From Porphyrobacter sp. TH134 (GTDB taxonomy: Bacteria; Pseudomonadota; Alphaproteobacteria; Sphingomonadales; Sphingomonadaceae): a stretch of DNA of 64,000 nucleotides. How positions within the stretch are numbered: the stretch's first letter is position 1; each line of letters starts with the position of its first letter. Shown here in pieces: positions 1 through 8,289 of this stretch. The notes below the pieces were generated by a model that was not told where the DNA came from, searched no databases, and worked only from the letters and a program-made list of their open reading frames with translations. A program made the translations under genes and the position numbers. The DNA lies in the NCBI RefSeq assembly GCF_002855495.1, contig NZ_PKRO01000012.1, positions 1 to 64,000 on the forward strand. The letters run 5' to 3'.

Positions 1-1
1 C

Positions 2-226
2 TCCCGGAAGACCATCCGCCGGGAAATCGATCAGGCCAAGGCGACACCTCGTAAAGCTGGATGTCGCCTTACGGCTCCTGTGAACTGTCCTTCAACAACG
101 GGTCTGGGCACGCAAGTGATGGAAGCGCTGGCCCATGGTCTGGATGGCCGTCTGGAAGTGGTCGGCACGGCGCCCGGCACCCGTGCGATCCTGCACTTTG
201 CGGCCGCATGGCCGCCGCAAGATTAG
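2..226 (+). CDS. C-terminal fragment of a sensor histidine kinase (5' end outside window)
   Basis: The frame is open from the window edge to a TAG. Its last 45 residues read like the end of a HATPase_c domain of HWE/HisKA_2-type kinases: a TTGLGTQVMEAL segment (G2-like loop and following helix), then GRLEVV and GTRAILHF strands. The stretch just before it (residues 1-33) does not show the usual D-x-G-x-G box, so the gene may be damaged or divergent there. Only the 3' end is visible, so the input signal, partner and start are unknown. A small membrane-protein gene follows 87 bases downstream. The family is inferred from the last 45 residues only. Confidence 0.5.
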   Translation, partial: SRKTIRREIDQAKATPRKAGCRLTAPVNCPSTTGLGTQVMEALAHGLDGRLEVVGTAPGTRAILHFAAAWPPQD

Positions 227-313
227 ACCAACAGGTCGGCCAGAACAGCAGATCGCGCCCACGGGAACATTTCGGCGGCTGCCAAGGTTGCTCCCCCTTC
301 AAGGAGACATGCC

Positions 314-586
314 ATGATCAAGAGTATAATCGGCGCCGCGATGGGCGCGCAGGTTGCCAAGAAAATCCCGAATGTCGACAACGGGACCGGAGCGGTGCTG
401 GGTTCGATCGTGCCGATGGTACTGGCACGGCTCAGTTTGCCGACAATGCTGGCCATCGGGGCTGGGGGATATTTGTTCAAGCGCTATCGCGACAAGCAGG
501 CGGCAGAGCGCACCAATCCCGCCCAGCCGGCCGCTGGCGCTACCAAGACCGCGCCCGCTGCCAAGGCGGCAGATCCGGCGCTCTGA
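314..586 (+). CDS. Small hypothetical membrane protein (90 aa)
   Basis: The ATG has a good ribosome binding site (AAGGAG about 8 bases upstream), which supports translation. Residues about 26-62 form one long or two short hydrophobic helices rich in Gly, Ala and Leu, followed by a basic KRYRDK anchor and an Ala/Pro-rich tail. I recognise no domain and cannot assign a function. It stands alone between the histidine kinase fragment and the convergent Mrp operon. An inner-membrane location is inferred from the hydrophobic segment. Confidence 0.65.
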   Translation: MIKSIIGAAMGAQVAKKIPNVDNGTGAVLGSIVPMVLARLSLPTMLAIGAGGYLFKRYRDKQAAERTNPAQPAAGATKTAPAAKAADPAL

Positions 587-619
587 CCGGACGGGCGATG
601 CGCGCGGCACAATAACAGC

Positions 620-648
620 CGGACGGGCGGCCATGCGGCCCCCGTCCG
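620..648. terminator. GC-rich hairpin between convergent genes
   Basis: An 8-bp perfect outer stem (CGGACGGG with CCCGTCCG) continues, after one bulged C, into a GGCC/GGCC stem with a short loop. It lies between the end of the 90-aa gene (plus) and the end of mnhG (minus), so it could stop transcription both ways. There is no clear U-tract, so this is a candidate only. Confidence 0.4.
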
Positions 649-663
649 CGCAGTGCCGCCGCG

Positions 664-1086
664 CTAATCGCCAACAAAATCGCCCGGACTGCCGAGCTGC
701 GGGGCTGAATGGGTCGCCCAGTCCGTCCCGCCGGGCGGCGGCGCAGGCACACCTGCGGGACCGGGCTGCGCGCTGGGTTCTCCCTGCCGTTCACGGTGCA
801 GATGCACCTTGGCGATCATGTTGGCGCTGATCGGAGCGGTGACGAACAGGAACACCGACACCAGCAATTCGTGCGTGGTCCATTCGCCGCGGACCAGCTG
901 GAACCATGCGACTGACCCCACCAGCATCGCCCCAAGACCCAGGGTGGTCGCCTTGGTCGGGCCGTGCAGCCGCTCCATCAGCGAAGGCAGACGCACCAGA
1001 CCCCAGCTGCCGATCAGCGCAAACCCCGCGCCAAGCACGATCAGAAAGCTCACCAGCAACTCGGCCAAGGGCACCCCGATGGTCAT
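664..1086 (-). CDS. mnhG: Mrp cation/proton antiporter subunit G
   Basis: This is the small MnhG/PhaG membrane subunit (140 aa) of the multi-subunit Mrp Na+(K+)/H+ antiporter. Three hydrophobic helices are visible in residues 1-90, with the family-typical GLVRLPSLMERLHGPTKATTLG segment spanning about 29-50 and FVTAPISANMIAK after the third helix. A hydrophilic Pro/Gly-rich tail makes up about the last 45 residues and is longer than the family needs. Its ATG overlaps the mnhF stop (ATGA), so it is translationally coupled and is the last gene of the operon. Confidence 0.92.
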   Translation of the reverse strand: MTIGVPLAELLVSFLIVLGAGFALIGSWGLVRLPSLMERLHGPTKATTLGLGAMLVGSVAWFQLVRGEWTTHELLVSVFLFVTAPISANMIAKVHLHRERQGEPSAQPGPAGVPAPPPGGTDWATHSAPQLGSPGDFVGD

Positions 1087-1352
1087 TCGATAATGTCCCC
1101 GCGCAGGCAGAACTTGGCATAGGCGACGGTGCCGACAAAGCCCACCATCGCCAGCAGCAAGGCCGCTTCAAAGGATATACCGCTGCCGCCAGCGATGCCG
1201 ATGAGCACGATGATCCCGATTGCGTTGATGACCATTGTGTCGAGCGCAAGGATGCGGTCTGCCACCCCCGGTCCCTTGAACAGGCGCCACAGGTTCATCA
1301 CCAGCGCAAGCCCAAGCATCCCAAAGCCGATAGCAAGCGCATAGGCGATCAT
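1083..1352 (-). CDS. mnhF: Mrp cation/proton antiporter subunit F
   Basis: This 89-aa protein has three predicted transmembrane helices and matches the MnhF/PhaF family in length, with the conserved ADRILALDTMVINAIGI segment around residues 30-46. MnhF is one of the small subunits needed to assemble the Mrp complex in the inner membrane. The start ATG overlaps the mnhE stop by ATGA, and its own stop overlaps mnhG. Nothing is missing or unusual in the sequence. Confidence 0.93.
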   Translation of the reverse strand: MIAYALAIGFGMLGLALVMNLWRLFKGPGVADRILALDTMVINAIGIIVLIGIAGGSGISFEAALLLAMVGFVGTVAYAKFCLRGDIIE

Positions 1353-1837
1353 CGGAAAATCTCCTTCAGCCGCGCCTCATAGCGTTGCTTGGCCTTGGCA
1401 ACTTCCGCTGCCGGATCAGGCGCGTGCAAGGCATGGACCAGCAGATAGTTACCACAGGCCGAGACATCGACCGAGACCGTGCCCGGCGTCAGGCTGATCG
1501 TGCCGGCAAACACCGTGATTGCCTCGGGCGTGGTCAGTTCGAGCGGGATTGTCAGCCAAGCCGGGCGCAAGTTGCGGTTGGGCTTGAACAGAATGATCGC
1601 GGCCACGTGGAAATTGGCGATGACAATGTCCCACGCGACAATCGCGAGGTAGCCGAGCGCGGGCGCAAACCGCACCGCCGGCCGCTCCGGCCACCACGGC
1701 GCAGTAAAGATCGGCACGGCAAGGCCAAAGACGATCCCGAGGAACAGCGTGCCAAAGGTGAGGTCGTTGACCATCACCACCCACATCAAAACCAGCAGCA
1801 GGCTGAGGCCGGGATGCGGGACGATACGGTTCATCAT
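1349..1837 (-). CDS. mnhE: Mrp cation/proton antiporter subunit E
   Basis: This 162-aa membrane protein matches MnhE/PhaE, with N-terminal helices (residues about 10-45), a DIVIANFHVA segment near residue 71 and the typical TPGTVSVDV motif around 118-126. The start is one of two adjacent ATGs (1837 or 1834) overlapping the mnhD TGA as ATGATGA. A longer in-frame extension upstream is only a shadow of mnhD. In Mrp complexes, E is structural and helps ion translocation by the A and D subunits. Confidence 0.92.
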   Translation of the reverse strand: MMNRIVPHPGLSLLLVLMWVVMVNDLTFGTLFLGIVFGLAVPIFTAPWWPERPAVRFAPALGYLAIVAWDIVIANFHVAAIILFKPNRNLRPAWLTIPLELTTPEAITVFAGTISLTPGTVSVDVSACGNYLLVHALHAPDPAAEVAKAKQRYEARLKEIFR

Positions 1838-3363
1838 CGTGCCCCCTGCGTCAGCACAGCGCGCGCGCTTTGGGCCGGATCGAGCACCTGCACAGCGGCT
1901 GCATTGGCATAGGCACTGGCCCAGCCCGCCCCGGCTGACAGCGCGGCGAGCAGGGTCAGCGCCATGATCGGCGCGGCCAGATCGGCACGGCTGACAGGCG
2001 CGTGCGGTGCCCCGCCGCCGCCGCCGCCGCCAGCCGATTTCCAGAACACCGCGCTTCCCACGCGCGCAAAACCGACCACGCCGAAGAAGGTCGTCCCCAG
2101 AATAACGCCCCACGCCCACCCCCAATCGGGCAGCGCGGCAACGGATTTGAGGATCAACAGCTTGCCGATAAAGCCCGACAAGGGCGGCAGGCCCGTCGCC
2201 GCGATGGCAGCGGCCATGAACAACAGCGCTACGCCGCTGCGCCCTGCAAAGTCTGGCCCGGGGCTGGCACTGTCGCCAAAGCTCCCCCGCCTGCGGGCCA
2301 CCACATCGGCCACCAGAAACAACGCGGCCGCCGCGAAGGTGGAATGGGCGAGGTAATAGAGGCCTGCCCCAAGACTATCCGCGCTCCATCCCGCAACCGC
2401 GATCAACAGCGTGCCGGTGGAACCGATCACCGCATAGGCCGCCTGTTCTGACAGGCTGCGCGCGGTAAAGACACCTGCAAAGCCGATCACGGCGCTCACC
2501 ATCGCGGCAGGGAGCAGGTAGGGCGCGGGCACCCACGCTGCCGCGCCCGCGCTGTCGCCAAACACCTGCGGCACCACCCGGATCAGGGAATAGACGCCCA
2601 CCTTGGTCATGATCGCAAACAGCGCGGCCACCGCGGGGGCCGAAACCGCATAGGTCCGCACCAGCCACAGGTGCAGCGGTGCGACGGCCGCCTTCAGTGC
2701 AAATACACTCACCAGCAGCAGCGCGGCAATCCGCAGCAGGCCCTGATCCCCCGGTGCAATCGCGGCCACGCGCAAGCCCATATCCGCCATGTTCAGCGTG
2801 CCGGTGAGCGCATAGAGCATTCCCAAGGCAATCAGGAACAGCGACGATCCGACGAGATTGACGACGACATACTGCACGCCCGCCTTCAGCCGCGCCGGGC
2901 CTTGGCCGTGCAGCATCAATCCATAGGATGCAATCAGCAGCACCTCGAAGAACACGAACAGGTTGAACAGATCGCCGGTCAGGAACGCGCCGTTCAGACC
3001 CATCAGCTGGAACTGGAACAGGGCATGGAAATGCCAACCCTTGCGGTCGGCTCCGGTGACCACGGCGTGGAGCCATGCGATCAATCCGAGGCAGGCGGTC
3101 AGCACCAGCATCATCGCCGCAAGCCGGTCTGCCACCAGCACAATGCCAAAGGGCGCAGGCCACTCGCCCACGGCATAGGCGAGGATCGACCCGTCGCTGA
3201 CCCGCGCCATCAAGGCAAGCGCGCAGACCAGCAAACCAAGACACGACACCAGTGCGGCCGCAACACCCAACCACGGCCGCCGCCGTATCACCAGCAGGAT
3301 AACCGGCGCGGCCAGCGCGGGAATGATGACCGGCAGGATCGGAAGATGATCGGCCAGCGTCAC
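1834..3363 (-). CDS. mnhD: Mrp cation/proton antiporter subunit D (NuoN/NuoM-like)
   Basis: This 509-aa polytopic antiporter subunit is related to complex I NuoM/N. Key residues for proton movement are visible: FFE with Glu140 in a transmembrane helix, Lys224 in LKAAVAPLHLWL, and a further Lys in AIMTKVGVYS. The start is a GTG overlapping the mnhC stop (GTGA). A longer N-terminal reading would run back through mnhC and lacks family similarity. A run of seven glycines near the C-terminus, encoded by GGC repeats, sits in the last cytoplasmic loop and may be length-variable. Confidence 0.93.
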   Translation of the reverse strand: MTLADHLPILPVIIPALAAPVILLVIRRRPWLGVAAALVSCLGLLVCALALMARVSDGSILAYAVGEWPAPFGIVLVADRLAAMMLVLTACLGLIAWLHAVVTGADRKGWHFHALFQFQLMGLNGAFLTGDLFNLFVFFEVLLIASYGLMLHGQGPARLKAGVQYVVVNLVGSSLFLIALGMLYALTGTLNMADMGLRVAAIAPGDQGLLRIAALLLVSVFALKAAVAPLHLWLVRTYAVSAPAVAALFAIMTKVGVYSLIRVVPQVFGDSAGAAAWVPAPYLLPAAMVSAVIGFAGVFTARSLSEQAAYAVIGSTGTLLIAVAGWSADSLGAGLYYLAHSTFAAAALFLVADVVARRRGSFGDSASPGPDFAGRSGVALLFMAAAIAATGLPPLSGFIGKLLILKSVAALPDWGWAWGVILGTTFFGVVGFARVGSAVFWKSAGGGGGGGAPHAPVSRADLAAPIMALTLLAALSAGAGWASAYANAAAVQVLDPAQSARAVLTQGAR

Positions 3364-3755
3364 GCCCGCGTGTCCTCGTGATCGTCGGCGCGGCGATCCG
3401 CCAGCCCGTCCTGCGCGTCGCAAGGCACCTTGTCGCCATCGACATGATCGCTGCCGGTCTCAAGGAAGCTGCGCAAGCTCAGGATCACCACAAAGGCCGT
3501 CATGCCGAAGGTGATGACAATCGCCGTCAGCACCAGCGCCTGCGGCAGGGGGTCAGTGTAGGCGCTGACCGACTTGTCCCAGATTGGCGGGCGGCCCACC
3601 ACCAGACGGCCGGATGCGAACAGGAACAGGTTGACGGCATAGGAGATGAGCGTGAGGCCCAGCACCACCTGAAAGGTGCGGGCCCGCAGCGCCAGGAAGA
3701 TCCCGCCTGCCACCAGCACGCCAATCGCGGTCGCCAGAAGGAACTCGTAGCTCAC
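3360..3755 (-). CDS. mnhC: Mrp cation/proton antiporter subunit C (NuoK-like)
   Basis: This 131-aa MnhC/PhaC protein has three transmembrane helices and is related to NuoK. GLTLISYAVNLFLFASG near residues 32-48 and TAIVITFGMTAFVVIL near 78-94 are typical. The start is GTG, overlapping the mnhAB stop as GTGA. The hydrophilic tail after residue 100 is rich in Asp and Arg. The long open frame upstream of the GTG is the shadow of mnhAB. It acts inside the Mrp complex of the inner membrane. Confidence 0.92.
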   Translation of the reverse strand: MSYEFLLATAIGVLVAGGIFLALRARTFQVVLGLTLISYAVNLFLFASGRLVVGRPPIWDKSVSAYTDPLPQALVLTAIVITFGMTAFVVILSLRSFLETGSDHVDGDKVPCDAQDGLADRRADDHEDTRA

Positions 3756-6592
3756 GCCCCACCCCCCTCGCTGTGCTGCGCAGCATGGGCGCGGGCGGCG
3801 CGGGCCGCGATGTGGCTCAATTGTGCAAGCGCCAGCATCACCGCACCGAACACGGTCAGGAACACGCCGGTATCGAACAGCATCGCGCTGGCCAATTCGA
3901 ACTTGCCGATCAGCGGCAGGGAGAAATAGCCGAAGGTCGAGGTCAGAAAGCTCGACCCGAACAGGAACGCGCCGAGGCCGGTCGCCATCGCCGTCAGCAC
4001 GCCCCAGGCGATCAGCTGATGCTCGCCAATCCGCTTGCGCCTGTCGGACCAGTCGAACCCGGCGGCAAGGTATTGGACCAGGAATGCAATCGCTGCCACC
4101 AGCGCCGCGATGAAGCCGCCCCCCGGCTGATTGTGGCCGCGCAGGAACAGGTAAATCGCAACGGTCAGCGTCAGTGGCAAAACGATGCGGCTGGCGGCCA
4201 CCAGCATGAGGGGATGACGCTCGGGCGAGTGGGGCATATCTTCGCGCCAAGCCCGCAGCCGCGCGCCCGCGGCGCCGGTGGCAGTGCTATCAAGCAGCGC
4301 AAAGATGCCCAGCCCCGCAATGCCGAGCACAATAATCTCGCCCAGCGTATCAAAGGCGCGGAAGTCGACGAGGATGACGTTGACCACATTCGTCCCGCCC
4401 CCGCCCGATTTGGCATTGGCGAGGTGATAGGCCGCAATGCTCGGCCCCGGATCGCGGGTCAGCATGGCCCAGGCGATCCCGCCGACCAGCACCCCGCCGG
4501 TCACCGCCAGCATCCCGTCCCGCCATTTGCGCGGCGCCGACGACAGCAACGGCGGACTTTTGGGCAGGAGGTTGAGCGCGAGCAGCAACAAGAGGATCGT
4601 GACAACCTCGACGGAAATCTGCGTCAGCGCCAGATCGGGAGCGGAAAATTGCACAAAGGTGAGACTGACCACGAGGCCGATGACGCTGATATAGATCAGC
4701 ACCCGCAGGCGGTTGTGGGAATCGTTCACCACCGCTGCCGTGGCCGCGATCAGCAGCGCCCAGGCGATGAAGGCCAGCGGGGAAGCCGGCAGCAAGCTGC
4801 GCGTGCCGGTGAAGCTGCCACCAGCTTGGATGCCATCGATCACCAGCAGCACAATCACAGCAAAGCTCGCCAGCAGCATCCGTTGCAGCGAGGGCGTGTG
4901 GACGGCGACAGTCGCCTTGCGCACCCATTTGTCGGCAAAGGCAAAGCTCGCCTCGAACATGCGCTTGGCATCCGGCAGGCTGGCGCGCTCCCATGCTGCG
5001 AGCAGGCGCTTGTGCTGCCATAGCAGCAGCGCGCCGCCCGCGACCGCGATCAGGCTGAGGATCAGCGCGAGGTTGAGCCCATGCCACAAGGCAAGGTCGA
5101 ATGCGGGGGCGGGCGCACCGGTTATGGCCGCGGTCACCGCACCGGTCAGCGGACCGGCCAGCAGCATCGGGATCAGGCCCAGCAGCACCGCCAGCACGGT
5201 CAGCAGCGCGGGCGCAGCCCACATGCCAAAGCCCGGATCATGCGCGCGGGCGAAGGGTTCGGCCTCGCGCGGGCGGCCGGAAAACAGGTGCCCGGCGAGC
5301 CTGAGCGAATAACCGACCGAGAAAGTGGCGCCCAGTGTCGCCAGCGCAGGCAGCAGCCACGGCAGGCCCAACAAGGCCAGCTTGGGCGTCTCGTAAAGCA
5401 TCAGCTCCTTGGAGATAAACCCGCCCAGCGGTGGCAGTCCGGCCATCGAAGCGGCCGCCAGGGTGGCGATCAGCGCGGTCATCGGCATGGCCTTGGCCAG
5501 CCCGCCAAGGCGCCGGATGTCCCGTGTGCCGGTTTCGTGCTCGACGATCCCCGCGCTCATGAACAAAGCAGCCTTGAAGGCGGCGTGGTTGAGGATATGC
5601 AGCGCGGCCGCCAGGGCAGCCGTCTCCAGCGAAAAGCCCAGCAGCATCACCAGCATCCCCAGCTGCGAGATGGTGGAATAGGCAAGGATGCTCTTCAGAT
5701 CGTGGCGGAACAAGGCAACCAGCGCGCCAAAGATCATCGTGGTGAGCCCCACGCTGGTGACAATTCCGGTGTACAGCTCGGTCCCCGCCAGCACCGGCCA
5801 CAGCCGCGCAAGCAGGAACACCCCGGCCTTCACCATCGTGGCGGAATGGAGATAGGCGCTCACCGGGGTCGGCGCCGCCATCGCGTGGGGGAGCCAGAAA
5901 TGAAACGGGAACTGCGCAGACTTCGTAAAGCAGCCCAGCAGGATCAGCCCGAGCAGCACAGGATAAAGCGGCGAGGCGCGCACGATATCGCCGCGCGCAA
6001 GGATCGTCGCGATGTCGAAACTGCCGGCAACAAGGCCCAGCAGCACCATCCCCCCGATCAGAGCGAGCCCGCCGCCGCCGGTCACCGCCAGGGCCATCCG
6101 CGCCCCCTGCCGGGCTTCAGCTCTATGCTGCCAGAAGCCGATCAGCAGGAACGACGCAAGGCTGGTCATCTCCCAGAAAACCAGCAGCAACAGCACATTG
6201 CCCGCGATCACAATGCCCAGCATCGCGCCCTGAAACAGCATCAGGCTGGCGAAGAAGCGCCCCGTCGCCTCATCCGCGTCAAGGTAGAAATGGGCAAAGA
6301 TCACCACCAGCAGCCCGATCCCGAGGATCAGCCCGGCAAACATCAGCCCGAGCGGATCGATCATCAGCGTGAGATCGAGGCCCAGCGAAGGCACCCATTG
6401 CCATGTCGCGAAGGGAATCTCACCGCCGATGACAGGCCCGGCAAGGCTTGCCAGCAGCACCAATCCGCCGGCACTTGCCGCAGCCGCAATGGCAGAGTGC
6501 ACCGCGCGCGTCGCTTGGTGCAGCAGCGCGGTGGCAAGCGCCGCAACAAAGGGAAGCGCAACCAGCGTCAAAAGCGTCAAGGCAATTGCCAT
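3752..6592 (-). CDS. mnhA: Mrp antiporter fused subunits A and B
   Basis: This 946-aa protein joins MrpA (NuoL-like, residues about 1-790) to an MrpB domain (about 792-946, with HNQPGGGFIAALVA). It is the fused form typical of alphaproteobacterial Pha/Mrp systems. Transport residues are present: FWEMTS with Glu141, TKSAQFPFHFWLPHAM at 223-238, His249 and Lys255. The MbhE-like AFDTLGEIIVLG segment lies near residue 746. The start was taken at MAIALTLL because the 23 upstream codons are not hydrophobic or family-like. It opens the operon, 142 bases after apt on the same strand. Confidence 0.94.
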   Translation of the reverse strand: MAIALTLLTLVALPFVAALATALLHQATRAVHSAIAAAASAGGLVLLASLAGPVIGGEIPFATWQWVPSLGLDLTLMIDPLGLMFAGLILGIGLLVVIFAHFYLDADEATGRFFASLMLFQGAMLGIVIAGNVLLLLVFWEMTSLASFLLIGFWQHRAEARQGARMALAVTGGGGLALIGGMVLLGLVAGSFDIATILARGDIVRASPLYPVLLGLILLGCFTKSAQFPFHFWLPHAMAAPTPVSAYLHSATMVKAGVFLLARLWPVLAGTELYTGIVTSVGLTTMIFGALVALFRHDLKSILAYSTISQLGMLVMLLGFSLETAALAAALHILNHAAFKAALFMSAGIVEHETGTRDIRRLGGLAKAMPMTALIATLAAASMAGLPPLGGFISKELMLYETPKLALLGLPWLLPALATLGATFSVGYSLRLAGHLFSGRPREAEPFARAHDPGFGMWAAPALLTVLAVLLGLIPMLLAGPLTGAVTAAITGAPAPAFDLALWHGLNLALILSLIAVAGGALLLWQHKRLLAAWERASLPDAKRMFEASFAFADKWVRKATVAVHTPSLQRMLLASFAVIVLLVIDGIQAGGSFTGTRSLLPASPLAFIAWALLIAATAAVVNDSHNRLRVLIYISVIGLVVSLTFVQFSAPDLALTQISVEVVTILLLLLALNLLPKSPPLLSSAPRKWRDGMLAVTGGVLVGGIAWAMLTRDPGPSIAAYHLANAKSGGGGTNVVNVILVDFRAFDTLGEIIVLGIAGLGIFALLDSTATGAAGARLRAWREDMPHSPERHPLMLVAASRIVLPLTLTVAIYLFLRGHNQPGGGFIAALVAAIAFLVQYLAAGFDWSDRRKRIGEHQLIAWGVLTAMATGLGAFLFGSSFLTSTFGYFSLPLIGKFELASAMLFDTGVFLTVFGAVMLALAQLSHIAARAARAHAAQHSEGGGA

Positions 6593-6734
6593 TGGCGGCC
6601 CGGGTGGTCCCTTTGCGAGTGGATCGGCGTAGCGAGCGGCGCGCAAGTGGCGCTGCAACACGGCATAGACGAGCGGTCGGCCAGATTACAACCCACCAGG
6701 CCCCGGCGGGGCTATCGCCGCTCCGCCCAGCGCC

Positions 6735-7286
6735 CTAGTCGCCTTCGAATTCCATCAGCGCGTTGACCGCAATCCCTGCCCCCTTCAACCGAGCCGCCCC
6801 GCCGAGGTCAGGCAGATCGATGACAAACAGGGCCTGCTCGACAATGGCCCCTGCCGTGCGCAGCAATTCGGCAGACGCCAGCGCTGTGCCCCCGGTGGCG
6901 ATGAGGTCATCAACCATCACCACCTTCTGGCCGGCTTCGACCGCGTCAGGGTCCATTTCGAGCCGGTCGCTGCCGTATTCGAGCGCGTAGTCGATGCCGA
7001 TGGTCTTGATCGGAAGCTTGCCGGGCTTGCGCACCGGCACGAACCCGATGCCCAGCTGCACCGCCACCGCCGCGCCGAAGATGAAGCCGCGCGCTTCCAT
7101 TCCCGCGATCTTGTCTGCGCCAGCCGCCTTGGCCAGCGTCGCAAGGTGATGGACACTCGCCGCCATGCCTCGATGGTGACCGATCAGCGTGGTGATATCG
7201 CGGAACTGGATGCCTGCTTTCGGGAAGTCCGGCACAGTGCGCACCAGCGCCTTGAGCTCTGCGAGTGAGAGATGCGGTGCAGTCAT
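6735..7286 (-). CDS. apt: Adenine phosphoribosyltransferase
   Basis: It converts adenine and PRPP to AMP and pyrophosphate in the cytosol (purine salvage). The 183-aa length fits the family. Visible signatures are FPKAGIQFRDITTL (21-34), the hood region RKPGKLP (86-92) and the PRPP loop VVMVDDLIATGGTA (122-135). It lies between the cytochrome bc1 operon and the Mrp operon on the same strand. A strong hairpin after petC separates it from that operon, so it probably has its own promoter in the short space at about 7,290-7,320. Confidence 0.96.
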   Translation of the reverse strand: MTAPHLSLAELKALVRTVPDFPKAGIQFRDITTLIGHHRGMAASVHHLATLAKAAGADKIAGMEARGFIFGAAVAVQLGIGFVPVRKPGKLPIKTIGIDYALEYGSDRLEMDPDAVEAGQKVVMVDDLIATGGTALASAELLRTAGAIVEQALFVIDLPDLGGAARLKGAGIAVNALMEFEGD

Positions 7287-7321
7287 ATCGGCAAGCCCCT
7301 TTTCGCAGCGTTCAAAGCAGA

Positions 7322-7354
7322 GCGCCCCGCCATCCGCAAGGGATGACGGGGCGC
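7322..7354 (-). terminator. Hairpin after the cytochrome bc1 operon
   Basis: Two 14-base arms (GCGCCCCG... and its complement, one mismatch) with a 5-base loop lie 23 bases beyond the petC stop. The stem is strong but the U-tract is weak. The position fits termination of petABC before apt. Confidence 0.6.
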
Positions 7355-7377
7355 GCGTGCGTTTCTCAAGCGGGGAA

Positions 7378-8235
7378 TTAGCCCTTTTTCGGCTTCAGCC
7401 CGGCCCAGATCTGCTTGTAGCTGAGGAACGCCAGCACAGTGGCGAACAGCAGGAAGCCAATCACGAACCAACCCGTCTGCTTGCGCTGCACCAGCGAAGG
7501 TTCAGCCGTCCAGGTGAGGAAGGCAGCAACGTCAGTTGCCATCTGCGGGATGGTGGCATTGGTTCCGTCTGCGTAAGTCACCTGACCATCAACCGCGAGC
7601 GGCGGGGCCATGGCGATGTTCACGTTCGGGAAGTGCTTGTTGAAATAGAGCCCAACCGGCGTTTCAAACCCAACCTTGGCCGCCTTTTCGGGATCGGGTT
7701 CGGTGTAGCCGGTCAGCAGCGAGTACACGTAGTTCGAACCGTCATGACGGGCCTTGGTCATCAACGAGAGATCCGGCGGGATCGCGTTGTTGTTGGCCGC
7801 AGCAGCCGCGATGGCGTTGGGGAACGGCATCGGGAAGTAATCCGTCGGCTCACCCGGACGGGTGGTCGTCTCGCCGGTGGCCGGATCAATCCCCGGAACG
7901 GTCCAGCTGGCAGCCTCGGCGTCAACTTCAGCTTCGGTGTAGCCAAGTTCCTGAAGGTTGCGGAAGGCGACAAACTTCAGGCTGTGGCAGGCCGAGCAGA
8001 CTTCCTTGTAGACCTGATAGCCGCGCTGGAGCTGGGCATAGTCCCATTTGCCAAAGGCGCCGTCGAACGAAAAGCCGCCCTCCGGGCCTTCGCCGTGCTC
8101 GTAGAAAGCATAGGAAGGCTGCTTTTCCGGCGCGGGGCCGAAAGCGTAGTTGTAGACACCAGGCGCGAGCGACCAGAACAGCAGCACTGCGGTAATGGCG
8201 AGGCCGGCGATGATGCCGCCGAGACGAATAGACAT
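7378..8235 (-). CDS. petC: Cytochrome c1 of the bc1 complex
   Basis: This haem c subunit passes electrons from the Rieske protein to soluble or membrane cytochrome c. Haem attachment is CSACH at residues 80-84. The Met ligand is probably in NIAMAPPL, and a C-terminal anchor helix (about 252-275) is followed by a Lys-rich end. The N-terminal helix (8-24) is the export signal. The start was set at MSIRLGG (285 aa), which has an AGAAAGAG site upstream; a 14-residue longer reading is possible. It is third in petABC, 54 bases after petB. Confidence 0.95.
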   Translation of the reverse strand: MSIRLGGIIAGLAITAVLLFWSLAPGVYNYAFGPAPEKQPSYAFYEHGEGPEGGFSFDGAFGKWDYAQLQRGYQVYKEVCSACHSLKFVAFRNLQELGYTEAEVDAEAASWTVPGIDPATGETTTRPGEPTDYFPMPFPNAIAAAAANNNAIPPDLSLMTKARHDGSNYVYSLLTGYTEPDPEKAAKVGFETPVGLYFNKHFPNVNIAMAPPLAVDGQVTYADGTNATIPQMATDVAAFLTWTAEPSLVQRKQTGWFVIGFLLFATVLAFLSYKQIWAGLKPKKG

Positions 8236-8289
8236 GACTGAACTCTTTCTCGTTGTCGGTTCAGATTGCTTGGGCACTGCCCCGGCCGA

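Noticed and set aside
61-615. 184-codon plus-strand open frame at the left edge
   Set aside because: It runs across the histidine kinase end and the 90-aa gene in another frame, with Gly/Ser/Arg-rich composition typical of a high-GC shadow frame and no ribosome binding site.
1605-1640. CACGTG near 1.6 kb as a second parS-like site
   Set aside because: The flanks (GGC...GAAAT) do not match the TGTT/AACA arms, so it is not parS.
1349-2125. Longer mnhE reading of 258 codons
   Set aside because: The extra N-terminal part is a shadow of mnhD; family similarity starts at the ATG overlapping the mnhD stop.
6700-6712. GCCCC-GGC-GGGGC hairpin after apt as terminator
   Set aside because: Only a 5-bp stem without U-tract; too weak to annotate, though it lies in the right place between apt and the Mrp operon.
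3773-6766. Plus-strand frames of 416 and 561 codons opposite mnhAB
   Set aside because: Antisense shadows of a confirmed membrane protein gene; Gln, Arg and His rich, no hydrophobic or domain pattern.
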